Origin: VXYL01 sp963422285
Lineage (GTDB): Bacteria; Pseudomonadota; Gammaproteobacteria; Pseudomonadales; Azotimanducaceae
Length of the DNA: 64,000 nucleotides
NCBI GenBank assembly: GCA_963422285.2
Contig: CAXXJO010000001.1
Location: 620,001 to 684,000, forward strand
Reading direction: 5' to 3'
Positions 38,424-48,696 of the stretch are shown piece after piece. The number at the start of each line of letters is the position of its first letter. Position 1 is the stretch's first letter. A model generated the notes under the pieces. The model was not told where the DNA came from and did not search any database. It saw only the letters and a list, made by a program, of their open reading frames with translations. Position numbers and translations under genes: made by a program.

Positions 38424-38888
38424 GTGATCCTCGATCCCGGACATTGGCGGGGGCGCGGTTCCTGCCGTCGCACCGATCAGTCCCGGGGCGTCGTTTTTCG
38501 AGCCCAGATCGAAGTTTCCGACGCCGGAACGCGAGGCCGGGAGTACATGATCGATGCGCGGCTCGACGAGAAACGCTCCATTTCCGTCAGGGTCGTCGCC
38601 GACGAGTTCGGCACCTACGCCGTCCTGATACGCGGCCTGGGCATCGACGCCCAGGGCACGGCCAAGCTGGACAGCGAGCCGCATCTGGGCCTGCTGTGGT
38701 CCGAAGACGGCAGCGTCCATATCGCCTTCACGCTGTTCGCTCTGCCGGAAACCCACGGTCTGCGTGGATTCGCCAAGATCGGCCAAGATACCTGGACCTG
38801 GGAACTGGCGCTGCAACCGCTCCTTCGCGTGGAGCAGGAGAGGCAAGCGGGAAACGTAGTGTCCTTGGCAGATCGGCGTCGGCGATAG
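38424..38888 (+). CDS. Hypothetical protein
   Basis: I do not recognise this 154-residue frame. It opens with GTG 6 bases after the VOC gene; an internal ATG at 38547 (MIDARLDEKRSISVRVVAD) begins the part that looks most protein-like, with alternating beta-type segments (GTYAVLIRGLGI, GLLWSEDGSVHIAFTLF, DTWTWELALQPLL) and a basic end. No signal peptide or membrane segment is visible. It may belong to the same transcript as the VOC gene. Confidence 0.5.
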   Translation: MILDPGHWRGRGSCRRTDQSRGVVFRAQIEVSDAGTRGREYMIDARLDEKRSISVRVVADEFGTYAVLIRGLGIDAQGTAKLDSEPHLGLLWSEDGSVHIAFTLFALPETHGLRGFAKIGQDTWTWELALQPLLRVEQERQAGNVVSLADRRRR

Positions 38889-38923
38889 CGGGGAGGACGG
38901 CCGCCGACGGCCTGGGACGGGAG

Positions 38924-39886
38924 TCAGCTGGTAATGATCGCCTTGCCGATCACCTGCCGTTCGATGATGAGCCGCAAAGCGTCTGCAGTTCGTTCCAACG
39001 GCAGGCGATGGGAGATGTGGGGTCGGATGCGTCCGGCCGCCAGCCACCCCATCAGCACGCGCTGATTGCGCGCCGCCCAGGCCGGATCGTGCCGAGCGAG
39101 GCCGCCGATGGTGAAGCCGATGGCCTCGGCGTCCTTGATGAGCAGATGGTTCGTCTTCGCCAGGGCGGGGCGACCGCCGGTGAAGCCGACGACGAGAATG
39201 CGTCCGAAAGGCGCCACGCAGCGCATGGATTCGTCGAACACGTCGCCCCCTACCGGGTCGAAGATCACGTCGGCGCCGCGGCCTTGGGTGAGGGCCTTTA
39301 CCTGCTCGCGGAAGCCGTCGCGGTAGTTGATCGGGTGATCGGCGCCAAGCTGTTCCACCACGGCAAGCTTGTCGTCGGCGCCGGCGGTTGCGATTATCGT
39401 GGCACCCATGAGCTTGCCCACATCCACCGCGGCCAGTCCCACGCCGCCAGCGGCACCGTGAACGAGCAGCGTTTCCCCGGCCGTCAAGCGACCGCGCTGC
39501 ATAGCGTAGAGGGCAGTAGCGTAGTTGGAACGGAACGACGCCGCCACATCCAGCGCCACTCCCTGGGGAATCGGCGTCGCTCGCCGGGCCTTCACCACCA
39601 CCTGTTCGACGCATCCCGACGGCACCAATACGCGCTCGCCGACGCGAATGTCGTCCACCTCGCTGCCGACCGCGGCGACGATGCCGGCACCCTCGCCGCC
39701 GACGACGAAGGGCAGGTTCGGCTTCAGCTGGTATTCGCCTCGACACATCAGCACGTCGGTGAACGACACCCCTCGGGCTTGCACCGCCACCTTGATCTCG
39801 CCCGCGCCCGGGGCGCCAAGCTCATCCGTCTCCCGAACCACCAGCGCTTCGGGGCCGTCCAGGGTTTCGCAGAACACTGCCTTCAT
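38924..39886 (-). CDS. Zinc-free MDR-family NAD(P)H:quinone oxidoreductase
   Basis: The 320-residue medium-chain dehydrogenase/reductase has the N-terminal GroES-like domain (MKAVFCETLDGPEALVVRE, GVSFTDVLMCRGEY, PFVVGGEGAGIV) and a Rossmann domain with HGAAGGVGLAAVDVGKLMGA and VIFDPVGGDVFDES. Cysteines of the structural zinc site are missing, as in quinone oxidoreductases (QOR) and crotonyl reductase-like members. It reduces quinones or enoyl compounds with NADPH by family; the real substrate is unknown. It is transcribed opposite to the genes on its left. Confidence 0.85.
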   Translation of the reverse strand: MKAVFCETLDGPEALVVRETDELGAPGAGEIKVAVQARGVSFTDVLMCRGEYQLKPNLPFVVGGEGAGIVAAVGSEVDDIRVGERVLVPSGCVEQVVVKARRATPIPQGVALDVAASFRSNYATALYAMQRGRLTAGETLLVHGAAGGVGLAAVDVGKLMGATIIATAGADDKLAVVEQLGADHPINYRDGFREQVKALTQGRGADVIFDPVGGDVFDESMRCVAPFGRILVVGFTGGRPALAKTNHLLIKDAEAIGFTIGGLARHDPAWAARNQRVLMGWLAAGRIRPHISHRLPLERTADALRLIIERQVIGKAIITS

Positions 39887-39953
39887 TCGCTTGCTCTTGG
39901 TGCTGCCGGCATGTTTCCCGCGACAAGCATACCGGGGCGATGGAGCGATGGCA

Positions 39954-40304
39954 TCACAGCGTGTAGGTAGGCCGCTCGCGCAGGGCGGGATCGGCGTTCG
40001 CCAGACTGTCTTCGATGCGTCGTCGCACCATGTCGTCGCGATCGTTGAACTGAACGCCGATCCCCGCCGGAACGCCGCCCCGGGTGCCGGCCGGCGCGAT
40101 CCAGACGACCTTGCCAGCCAGTGGAATGCCGTCGACGTGATCGAACAGCCGCAGCAGCACGAACACCTCGTCGCCGAGCCGGTAGTCGCCAGTGGCGGGG
40201 ATGAACAGGCCGCCGCCTTCGATGAATGGCATGTAGGCGGCGTGCAGCACGCCCTCGTTCTCGATCGCCACCGAAAGCAGGGCGCCTCCTGTTCCTGGAT
40301 TCAC
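39954..40304 (-). CDS. PilZ-domain protein of the type IV pilus type
   Basis: The 116 residues match the short PilZ proteins of type IV pilus assembly: LLSVAIENEGVLHAAYMPF, GGGLFIPATGDYRLGDEVFVLLRLF, IPLAGKVVWIAP and AGIGVQFNDRD, ending RERPTYTL. The Arg-rich c-di-GMP site of classical PilZ domains is absent, as in PilZ itself. The GTG at 40304 lies 8 bases after GAGGAGG, better than the upstream TTG at 40328. In relatives this gene usually follows holB; here it stands alone. Confidence 0.83.
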   Translation of the reverse strand: MNPGTGGALLSVAIENEGVLHAAYMPFIEGGGLFIPATGDYRLGDEVFVLLRLFDHVDGIPLAGKVVWIAPAGTRGGVPAGIGVQFNDRDDMVRRRIEDSLANADPALRERPTYTL

Positions 40305-40532
40305 GGCATTGGCCTCCTCGATATTCAAGATGCCATGAAATCACGAATTGGAGCGAAGGCGTGTGCGACATCGGCTCGACGCCGGCGCAGACATTCTCTC
40401 GTCGTAGCGTCCGACGATGCCCCGCAGCAAGGTCAAATCAAGTCCAGACGAGATAGAAGTTCCTCTCAAGTCGAAAGAATATGGCCATCTTGCACGAGCT
40501 GGGGAGCCAGGTCGTGCCTTCCTTGTCGCATC

Positions 40533-41687
40533 CTAGCGCCCTTCGAGCGCCTGCTGTTCCGCGACCACTTCCCGCATGCCGTCCCACTCGTGCCACATGT
40601 GGCACATGGCGTACTTGGACCGCTCCCAAGGATCGTTGCCTTCCTCGTATTCCAGCCATTCGCCCATCTGGCCGCGATCCGGGTGGTCCGTGACGCCGTT
40701 GACTACTTTGTCCGGCTGGCGCTTTTTGTTGCGGATGCGGAAGATGATGTTCTTGCGCGACTCCGTGCCGTTCTGGTTGCGGGTGCCGGAGTGGGGGATG
40801 TGGTAGGAGGTGATGCAGGCGTCTCCCGGTTCCATGAGCACTTGGGCGGGGCGCGGCCACTGGCGACCGTCGGGCGTGCGCTCGGAAGTTTCGTCGATGA
40901 ATTTGTCCTGCACGGCTTGCGGCAGATAGATCAGTCCGCAGCGGTTCGGCACGTCGTGGTCCAGGCGCGGCCAGCCCGGCCCCTCCGGGCCGAGGCGGCC
41001 GTTGGTGTCGTGCTGCCAGCGAAAGAACTTCTCCACTTCGTGATGGGCGCCGCGCAGCAGCGCCGTCTGGCCGCAGCCGGCGCGGGTCTGGTCGTTCAGG
41101 CAGACGATGACGAAGGCGGTGAAGCTGCCGAGGCCGAGGGTCATGTCCGGATCCTCGAACATGGGCACCATGTTGTGGCCGATCACGTCCGGGCTGCGGC
41201 CGAGGTCGCCCTTGGGGCCGCTGGCGAAGTAGCGGCGGTATATCTCCTCCGGGGTGCCTTGCTGCACCTCCTGGGGCGCGGCGATGGTGATGCTGCCGTC
41301 CATGTGCGTCTGGGCGCCGTAGTAGGGCATGTCCTTGTCGCGATAGCCGAGATTGTTGAAGCGCTCGCTGGGCTTGGCGGGCTTGATGACGCCCACTTGG
41401 CAGGCCGTCGGCGGATCGAAGACGCCCATCGCCTCGGTGAGGATGGGCGTGATGGACGACGCGTTGACCAGATTCGTCATGGCCTCGTCGCGGCCGAGGT
41501 TCTCGCCCTTCTTGGCTTGGCGAATGCGGGCCCGGGCCGCCTTCAGGAGTTCCTCGGACACGACATTCTTCAGCGCTACGTAGCCGTCGCGATAGAGCGT
41601 TCGCTTCTGCGCCAAGGTCATGATCGGCGCATCGTCGGCAAGCTGGGGATCAGACACGGCGGTATCCTGCTGGCAATCGAAGGGCAC
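40533..41687 (-). CDS. Phytanoyl-CoA dioxygenase (PhyH) family protein
   Basis: This 384-residue Fe(II)/2-oxoglutarate-dependent oxygenase has the metal-binding His and Asp in THMDG (residue ~130) and the distal His in YHIPHSGTRNQNG (~300), followed by an Arg (R in FRIRN) fitting 2-oxoglutarate. The first ~22 residues vary; an internal ATG at 41621 (MTLAQKRTLYRDGYV) is a possible start. PhyH-type proteins hydroxylate lipids, amino acids or natural products; the substrate is unknown. It is isolated, with gene-free flanks (40305-40532 and the repeat after 41730). Confidence 0.82.
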   Translation of the reverse strand: MPFDCQQDTAVSDPQLADDAPIMTLAQKRTLYRDGYVALKNVVSEELLKAARARIRQAKKGENLGRDEAMTNLVNASSITPILTEAMGVFDPPTACQVGVIKPAKPSERFNNLGYRDKDMPYYGAQTHMDGSITIAAPQEVQQGTPEEIYRRYFASGPKGDLGRSPDVIGHNMVPMFEDPDMTLGLGSFTAFVIVCLNDQTRAGCGQTALLRGAHHEVEKFFRWQHDTNGRLGPEGPGWPRLDHDVPNRCGLIYLPQAVQDKFIDETSERTPDGRQWPRPAQVLMEPGDACITSYHIPHSGTRNQNGTESRKNIIFRIRNKKRQPDKVVNGVTDHPDRGQMGEWLEYEEGNDPWERSKYAMCHMWHEWDGMREVVAEQQALEGR

Positions 41688-41733
41688 GAATGTAGCCCAT
41701 CGCCCGTCGGCACCGCAATGTTCCCCGAACAGG

Positions 41734-41872
41734 GCAGTGGCTCAGTCTGAGTCCGTGTCGCCATGCTGCATCACGCAACCACAAGGTGCTGGGCATGAGA
41801 CGGCATCGAATGCCGCATGGCAGTGGCATCCGTAGTGGCGCGGCTGATCCAACTTCAAACCGAGCCACTGCC
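41734..41872. repeat. MITE-like interspersed repeat, copy E
   Basis: About 139 bases, bounded by ggcagtggctcagtctgagt and the inverted cttcaaaccgagccactgcc. The part after the left end (gtgtcgccatgctgcatcac) aligns with copy B and, reversed, with copy G. It lies between the PhyH gene and tRNA-Leu(CAA). Confidence 0.8.
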
Positions 41873-41890
41873 TGAATAGGCGTGCGGGAG

Positions 41891-41977
41891 TGGTGCCTGG
41901 GGAGAGACTCGAACTCTCACATGGTTGCCCATACCAGATTTTGAGTCTGGCGCGTCTACCGATTTCGCCACCCAGGC
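41891..41977 (-). tRNA. tRNA-Leu(CAA)
   Basis: An 87-base class II tRNA with acceptor GCCTGGG/CCCAGGC, encoded CCA, anticodon stem CCAGA/TCTGG and loop CTCAAAA (anticodon CAA). It reads UUG. Confidence 0.96.
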
Positions 41978-42093
41978 GAGAGGCGGCTATTGTCGCAGAC
42001 TGCGGGCCGCTTGCAACCGTGGAACATTCGTCCAAACTGCCGGCCTCGATAGCATAGCGGCGGCAGCGCAGCAATGGTGGAGCACGAAACACG

Positions 42094-42921
42094 ATGAAAC
42101 GACGGCTGGTTCGGATGGCGCTTGCGCTGCTGGCAGTATGCGCGGGCTGTTCAGGCTGTTATAGCGGCGAAGGGTCGGGGCAGGTGGCGCTGGCAACGTA
42201 CCCTGTCGAACGCTTCGAGAAAGTGGTGCTGAACGGGGAGGGCGGCGTCACCATCACGCCCGGCGAGTACGCGGTGTCGGTGTCGGCGGAGGACGACGTG
42301 CTGCCGTCCATCCGCGTCGAGCGCACCGGCGATGCCTTGCTTCTCCGTCGCGAGGTGGACTGGATCGATGGAGTGCGGGCGACGGTGCCCATCGAATTTC
42401 GGGTCTCCATGCCGACCGTGGGAGCGGTAGCCGTGTCTGGCAGCGGCGCGGTGGCGATTCGCGGCATGAAGTCGGCAGGCGAACTGACGCTGTCGGTCTC
42501 CGGCAGCGGCGCCATCGACGCGGCGGATGTCGAGTCAGCGCTCCTCGCCATCGAAGCGAGCGGGGCGGGAAGAATATCGGCCACGGCCATCCAGACGCGG
42601 GAACTCGCATGCGACATCAGCGACTCTGGTCGCGTCGCCGTCGCGGGCGCGGCGCGGCAGGCGAGCGTCGAGATCAGCGGTGCCGGGCTGTTTCGAGGCA
42701 GCCACCTGCGGACATCGAGTGCCCGCACCGAAGTGAGAGGATCCGGTCAGGCCTTCCTTTGGGCCGACGAGCGACTCGAGGTGCAGGTCAAAGATGCCGG
42801 CCGCGTGACCTACCGCGGCAACCCGGCCATTGAAAGCACCGTCGCCCGCGACGGCCAGCTAATCGCCTGGAGCGAGAAAGCCGCCCGGCCCCGGGAACAG
42901 CCGCCCGGAGCGAGAAATTAA
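42094..42921 (+). CDS. DUF2807 (GIN-domain) lipoprotein
   Basis: The 275-residue protein starts with a lipoprotein signal (MKRRLVRMALALLAVCAGC, lipobox near Cys19) and continues as a beta-helix-like GIN/DUF2807 domain: VERFEKVVLNGEGGVTITPGE, IEFRVSMPTVGAVAVSGSGAV and repeated SGSG or SGAG turns (VSGSGAI, EASGAGRI, EISGAGLF, EVRGSGQA). Such proteins are secreted or outer-membrane anchored and their role is unknown. It ends 11 bases before queA but is probably not functionally related to it. Confidence 0.8.
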   Translation: MKRRLVRMALALLAVCAGCSGCYSGEGSGQVALATYPVERFEKVVLNGEGGVTITPGEYAVSVSAEDDVLPSIRVERTGDALLLRREVDWIDGVRATVPIEFRVSMPTVGAVAVSGSGAVAIRGMKSAGELTLSVSGSGAIDAADVESALLAIEASGAGRISATAIQTRELACDISDSGRVAVAGAARQASVEISGAGLFRGSHLRTSSARTEVRGSGQAFLWADERLEVQVKDAGRVTYRGNPAIESTVARDGQLIAWSEKAARPREQPPGARN

Positions 42922-42932
42922 GAGAGGAGCAA

Positions 42933-43935
42933 ATGCGTCGCGCCGACTTCCACTTCGAGCTGCCGAAGTTTCTCATCGCCCAGCGCCCTTCGGCGGTGCG
43001 TACCGCTAGCCGCCTGCTGGTGCTTGACAACGATGGCATTCGGCATTGCCGGTTCGACGCCGTGATCGATCTGCTGAATGCCGGCGATGTGCTGGTGGTG
43101 AACGACACTCGCGTCCTCAAGGCGCGACTGCTGGCCCGCAAGGATTCCGGCGGTCAAGCGGAAATCCTGGTCGAACGCATCGAGGACGAGCGCCGAGCGC
43201 TGTGCCAAGTACGCGCCAGCAAGTCCTTGCAGCCAGGCCGCGGCGTCTTCCTGGGCGAGCGCCGACTGACCGTGGCGGAACGCCGCGGCGAGTTCTACCT
43301 GCTCGACTTCGGGGCACCGGTCGCCGACATTCTCGAACGCCATGGCCAAGTGCCGCTGCCGCCCTACATCGACCGCGCCGCGGAACCAGCCGACGAGGAG
43401 CGCTACCAGACCGTCTACGCCGCGGTGCCGGGCGCCGTGGCCGCGCCTACCGCCGGGCTGCACTTCGATGCCGCGCTCCTCCAGCGGCTGCGGAGCAAGG
43501 GGGTGGAGCTCGCCCGGGTCACGCTGCACGTGGCTGCCGGCACGTTCCAGCCAGTGCGCGAGGAGAACTTGAGCCGCCATCGAATGCACGCCGAAAGCTA
43601 TGCGATTCCGCCAGCCACCCGTCGAGCGCTCGAGCGCTGCCAGGGCCGCGTGGTCGCGGTGGGCACTACCGTGGTACGCACTCTGGAAGCCGCGGCGGCG
43701 ACGGGGACCGACTGCGGCGAGACGCGGCTGTTCATCGTGCCGGGCTACCGCTTCCGCGCCGTGGACGCCCTCGTCACCAATTTCCACCTGCCGGAATCGA
43801 CGCTGCTGATGCTGGTCTCGGCCTTTGCCGGCATCGAGTCGGTGCGCCGCGCCTACCACGAGGCCATCGCCCGCGGCTACCGGTTCTTCAGCTACGGCGA
43901 CGCCATGTTCTGCCAGCGGGCAGAGAGCGGAGACG

Positions 43936-43943
<8 letters not shown>
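42933..43943 (+). CDS. queA: S-adenosylmethionine:tRNA ribosyltransferase-isomerase
   Basis: QueA adds the epoxycyclopentanediol group to 7-aminomethyl-deazaguanine in tRNA, giving epoxyqueuosine. The 336 residues contain FELPKFLIAQRP, RLLVLDN, DVLVVNDTRVLKARL, GQAEILVERI, LPPYIDR, YQTVYAAVPGAVAAPTAGLHFD and NFHLPESTLLMLVSAFAG, all family motifs. GAGAGGAG precedes the ATG. It overlaps tgt by 8 bases. Confidence 0.96.
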
Positions 43944-45029
<1,086 letters not shown>

Positions 45030-45033
<4 letters not shown>

Positions 45034-45365
45034 ACAATTTGCCTGAACTCGCGTACGCTGCTGCCCCTGCCGGCGGCGCCGGCTCCTGGACCATGTTTCT
45101 GTTCCTCGGCGGCTTCGCGGTTCTCATCTACTTCATGATGATTCGCCCGCAGAGCAAGCGCCGCAAGGAGCATCAGGCGCTGGTTTCCAGCCTGTCCAAG
45201 GGCGACGAGGTGCTTACCGCCGGCGGCATTACCGGTCTCGTCACTAAGGTGGAGGAGGACTTCATCAAGGTGCGCGTCGCCAACAACGTGGAAATCCGCC
45301 TGCAGAAAGGTTCCGTGCAAGCCTCCCTGCCCAAGGGAACGTTGAAATCGCTGGATGAGAAGTAG
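45030..45365 (+). CDS. yajC: Preprotein translocase subunit YajC
   Basis: YajC is a small subunit that joins SecD and SecF in the holo-translocon. The 111 residues have one membrane span (MFLFLGGFAVLIYFMMIRP) followed by KRRKEHQALVSSLSKGDEVLTAGGITGLV, the family signature. The GTG start overlaps the tgt stop. Confidence 0.95.
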
Positions 45366-47307
45366 CGGCGTGACGCAGTCCGGTCTCTTCGGCGGGACAG
45401 GCCGAGGGGCGTCTTCCCGCGTCTCGGCCCGAGGCGCCCCCCCGCAGAGGTTCGCCGCTTGGCGGTATGTGGTGTTGGCCTTGGTGGTGACGCTCGGCTG
45501 TCTGTATGCCGCGCCGAACCTGTTCCCGCCAGACTTCGCCTTGCAGGTGACGTCGGACAACAGCGACCGGCACATGGATGCCGCTCTGCTGGCCGAACTG
45601 GAGGCGGAGCTCGCAACTGCCGGCATTGAAGTGATCGGCCGGGAGCTGCTGCCAGACGGCGCCCTGATCCGCGTCGCGGACAGCGACGCCCAGCTGCGCG
45701 GCAGTACGCTGCTGCGCGATCGCCTGAATCCCCCTGGCCAGGAGCGGCAGTTCGTCGTCGCCCTCAACCTCGCCTCCACCACCCCCGACTGGCTGCGCAA
45801 TCTCGGCGGCGAGCCCATGGCGTTGGGCCTCGACCTCAAGGGCGGCGCCCACTTCGTGCTGCAAGTGGACATGGAGGAAGCGCTGGCCAAGCGTTTGGGC
45901 GACGAGGTACAGAAGATCAAGGATCTGCTGCGCGAGCAGCGTGTGCGCTATCGGAGCACGGCCAACGCCGTGGCCGGAAACACCATCCGCATCGGCTTCG
46001 TCACCGAGCAGTTGCGCGCCCGCGCCATCGAGATCATCGAGGACGAGTTCCGCCAGCCGGACTATCTGCTGGCCGAGGCGGACGTGAACGGCCGCCCGGG
46101 CATCGCCATCACCGTGCAGGAAGCCAAGATCGCCGAGATCGAGAGCACCGCCATCGAGCAGAACCTCACCGGCCTGCGCAACCGCATCAACCAGCTCGGC
46201 GTGGCGGAGCCGCTGGTGCAGAAGCTCGGCCGGTCGCGGATCGTCATCGATCTGCCCGGCGTCCAGGACAGCGCCGAGGCCAAGCGCAAGATCAACAAGT
46301 TCGCCAATCTGGAGTTCCGCCTGGAAGCCCAGGCCAACGATCGGCCTTCGGATGTAGAGGAATGGCTTTACGAAGGCCGCACCGTCAAGCTCAACCGGCG
46401 TGTCATTCTTACCGGCGAACGGGTCACCCACGCTGCCCAGTCCCGAGACCCCGAGTCCGGCCAGCCGCAAGTGGACATCAAGCTCGACAGCCAGGGCGGC
46501 GAACTGTTCCACGACGCCACCGCGCCCAACATCGGCCGTCGCATGGCCGTCATCTTCATTGAACACAAGCCCATCGTCACCGTGGAGATGGTGGATGGCG
46601 AACGGGTAGAACAGCACAGCAGCCGGCCGGACAAGCGGGTCATCAGCGTCGCCACCATCCAGGCCGCCTTGGGCTACAACTTCCGCATCACGGGCCTGAC
46701 CTTGCGCGAGGCCCAGGAACTGGCCTTCCTGCTGCGCGCCGGCGCCTTGGCGGCCCCCATGTACATCGTCGAGGAGCGCACCGTCGGCGCATCCCTCGGC
46801 GAAGAGAACATCGATCGCGGCATGCTGGCGGTGGCCGCCGGCTTCTTTCTGGTGCTGGTGTTCATGGCCGTCTACTACAAGGTGTTCGGCCTTATCGCCA
46901 ACATCGCGCTCACCCTCAACCTCGTCATCCTGGTGGCCGTGATGTCGCTGCTGGAGGCGACGCTCACCCTGCCCGGCATCGCCGGCATCGTGCTCACCGT
47001 GGGCATGGCGGTGGACGCCAACGTGCTGATCTTCTCGCGCATCCGCGAAGAGATGAAGTCGTCCGCCGCCCCGGCGCAAGCCATCCAGGCCGGCTACGAC
47101 CGCGCCTTCCTGACCATCCTGGACGCCAACGTGACGACGCTGTTCGTGGCGCTGATCCTGCTGGCCATCGGCAGCGGCCCGGTAGCGGGTTTCGCCGTGA
47201 CGCTATCCATCGGCATCGTCACCTCCATGTTCACCGCCATCTTCGGCTCCCGCATCTTGGTCCACCTCATCTACGGTCAGAGGCGAATGGAGAAGGTGCT
47301 GATCTGA
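45355..47307 (+). CDS. secD: Protein translocase subunit SecD
   Basis: SecD, with SecF, uses the proton motive force to pull exported proteins through SecYEG. The 650 residues have a first span after ~35 residues (RYVVLALVVTLGCLYAAPN), the large periplasmic P1 head with GLDLKGGAHFVLQVD, and five further spans in the C-terminal RND-like part (LGEENIDRGMLAVAAGF, VGMAVDANVLIFSRIREE). The ATG at 45355 overlaps the end of yajC; a GTG at 45370 is an alternative start. Confidence 0.96.
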   Translation: MRSSGVTQSGLFGGTGRGASSRVSARGAPPQRFAAWRYVVLALVVTLGCLYAAPNLFPPDFALQVTSDNSDRHMDAALLAELEAELATAGIEVIGRELLPDGALIRVADSDAQLRGSTLLRDRLNPPGQERQFVVALNLASTTPDWLRNLGGEPMALGLDLKGGAHFVLQVDMEEALAKRLGDEVQKIKDLLREQRVRYRSTANAVAGNTIRIGFVTEQLRARAIEIIEDEFRQPDYLLAEADVNGRPGIAITVQEAKIAEIESTAIEQNLTGLRNRINQLGVAEPLVQKLGRSRIVIDLPGVQDSAEAKRKINKFANLEFRLEAQANDRPSDVEEWLYEGRTVKLNRRVILTGERVTHAAQSRDPESGQPQVDIKLDSQGGELFHDATAPNIGRRMAVIFIEHKPIVTVEMVDGERVEQHSSRPDKRVISVATIQAALGYNFRITGLTLREAQELAFLLRAGALAAPMYIVEERTVGASLGEENIDRGMLAVAAGFFLVLVFMAVYYKVFGLIANIALTLNLVILVAVMSLLEATLTLPGIAGIVLTVGMAVDANVLIFSRIREEMKSSAAPAQAIQAGYDRAFLTILDANVTTLFVALILLAIGSGPVAGFAVTLSIGIVTSMFTAIFGSRILVHLIYGQRRMEKVLI

Positions 47308-47384
47308 TGAATACCCTCGGCTTCACCGGCGCCCGCGTCCTGGTCCACCTCGCTTGCGGTCGGCAGCGGTTGGAAAGGTGCTGA
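47307..47384 (+). other. 25-codon mini-ORF from a tandem duplication of the secD end
   Basis: The 83 bases after secD repeat its last ~66 bases imperfectly (tccacctc..., ggtgctgat.tga in both). The copy starts with an ATG overlapping the secD stop (ATGA) and runs 25 codons to a TGA two bases before the TTG of secF. It may simply be a spacer, but it keeps secD and secF in a chain of coupled starts. Confidence 0.5.
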
Positions 47385-47385
47385 T

Positions 47386-48297
47386 TTGACGACCACCTTC
47401 GACTTCATGGGCAAACGCCGGATCGCCACGGTGGCATCTGGAGTGCTGGTGCTGATCTCCATCGGCGCGCTGCTCTTCGCTGGCATCAACCGCGGCCTGG
47501 ACTTCACCGGCGGCTCGCTGGTGGAGTTCGGCTTCGCCGCGCCGGCGGACCCAGAAGCAGTGCGTACGCTGCTCGTCGCCGAGGGCTTCGCCAACGGCGT
47601 GGTGCAGAATTACGGCTCGGAGACCGATCTGATTATACGCATGCCACCCGTGGAAGGGGTGGACCAGTCCGATCTTGGCGACCGCATCGCCGCGGTGCTG
47701 GACGCCAGCTTCGACGACGTGCAGCTGCGACGCTCGGACTTCGTCGGCCCCAAGGTGGGCGAGGAATTGACCGAGAACGGCGGGCTGGCGCTGCTGGTGG
47801 CCTTGGGCGCGGTGATGATCTACATCATGTGGCGATTCACCGGCAAGTTCGCGGTGGGCGCGGTCACGGCCCTGGTCCACGATGTGGTGATCGTCGTCGG
47901 CGCGTTCTCCGTCTTTCAATGGACCTTCAATCTGTCGGAACTGGCCGCCCTGCTGGCCGTCATCGGCTATTCCCTCAACGACACCATCGTGGTTTCGGAC
48001 CGCATCCGCGAGAACTTCCGCACCATCCGCCGCGGCACGCCGGTGGAGATCGTCAACCAGTCGCTGAACCAGACGCTGGGCCGGACGCTGGTGACCTCGC
48101 TGACGACGCTGCTGGTTCTCGGTGCGCTGCTGCTGGCTGGCGGCGAACAGATCGCCGGCTTCGCCACGGCGCTCGGCATCGGCGTGGTGGTTGGTACCTA
48201 TTCGTCGATCTACGTCGCCGCCAACGTCCTGCTGACCATGGGCATCACCAAGCAGGATCTGGCGCTGCCGGAGAAGGAAGGCGCCGAAGCGCCCTAG
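47386..48297 (+). CDS. secF: Protein translocase subunit SecF
   Basis: This 303-residue partner of SecD has six membrane spans. Motifs seen: FDFMGKRRIATVASGVLV, GLDFTGGSLVEFGF, LALLVALGAVMIYIMWRF, and VIGYSLNDTIVVSDRIREN with the family's proton-relay Asp/Arg region. The start is a TTG with AAAGG about 8 bases upstream. Its stop overlaps by 4 bases the stop of the convergent small lipoprotein gene. Confidence 0.95.
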   Translation: MTTTFDFMGKRRIATVASGVLVLISIGALLFAGINRGLDFTGGSLVEFGFAAPADPEAVRTLLVAEGFANGVVQNYGSETDLIIRMPPVEGVDQSDLGDRIAAVLDASFDDVQLRRSDFVGPKVGEELTENGGLALLVALGAVMIYIMWRFTGKFAVGAVTALVHDVVIVVGAFSVFQWTFNLSELAALLAVIGYSLNDTIVVSDRIRENFRTIRRGTPVEIVNQSLNQTLGRTLVTSLTTLLVLGALLLAGGEQIAGFATALGIGVVVGTYSSIYVAANVLLTMGITKQDLALPEKEGAEAP

Positions 48298-48695
48298 CCC
48301 CGCTTCGCCTCGTCCCCTTCGGCGCGGCAGCGCGTCTTCGTCAGCGCATGGCGCATCCCGGTGTTCAGATGCACGAGCACACAGCGTCCGTCGCTGCCCA
48401 GCAGACGGAACCGCTCCGGTGGCTCGAGTTCGCGCCCGGGCTCGAACACGCCGCCGATGCTCCGGCGGCGGGGCCGCTCCAGAATCAGCAAACTCGTCTT
48501 CGTCAGCGCATCGTCGGCGAGCAGCACGGAACGACCACCGAGCAGCGTGGAGACGGCCTCCCGCAGCTCGGCGCGGCTGGCGACATCGGGCGGCGGGTCG
48601 ATCACCGCGGGAACATCTGCCGCCGACGCCGTGGACCGGCAAGCGCCGAGCATCGTCATCGCGGCCACGCCGGCCGCGCACCGCAGCGAACGCAT
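48294..48695 (-). CDS. Small lipoprotein of unknown function
   Basis: The 133 residues begin with a short basic start and hydrophobic core ending in a lipobox-like MLGAC near residue 19. A Ser/Ala-rich linker and a mixed region (VLLADDALTKTSLLILER, RFRLLGSDGRCVLVHLNTG) follow. No family is recognised. It lies directly downstream of the S41 peptidase gene on the same strand (1 base apart), so the two are probably co-expressed envelope proteins. Confidence 0.65.
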   Translation of the reverse strand: MRSLRCAAGVAAMTMLGACRSTASAADVPAVIDPPPDVASRAELREAVSTLLGGRSVLLADDALTKTSLLILERPRRRSIGGVFEPGRELEPPERFRLLGSDGRCVLVHLNTGMRHALTKTRCRAEGDEAKRG

Positions 48696-48696
48696 C

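Noticed and set aside
45265..47079. Long minus-strand open frame opposite secD
   Set aside because: Antisense shadow of secD with His/Gln/Gly-rich composition and no recognisable domain.
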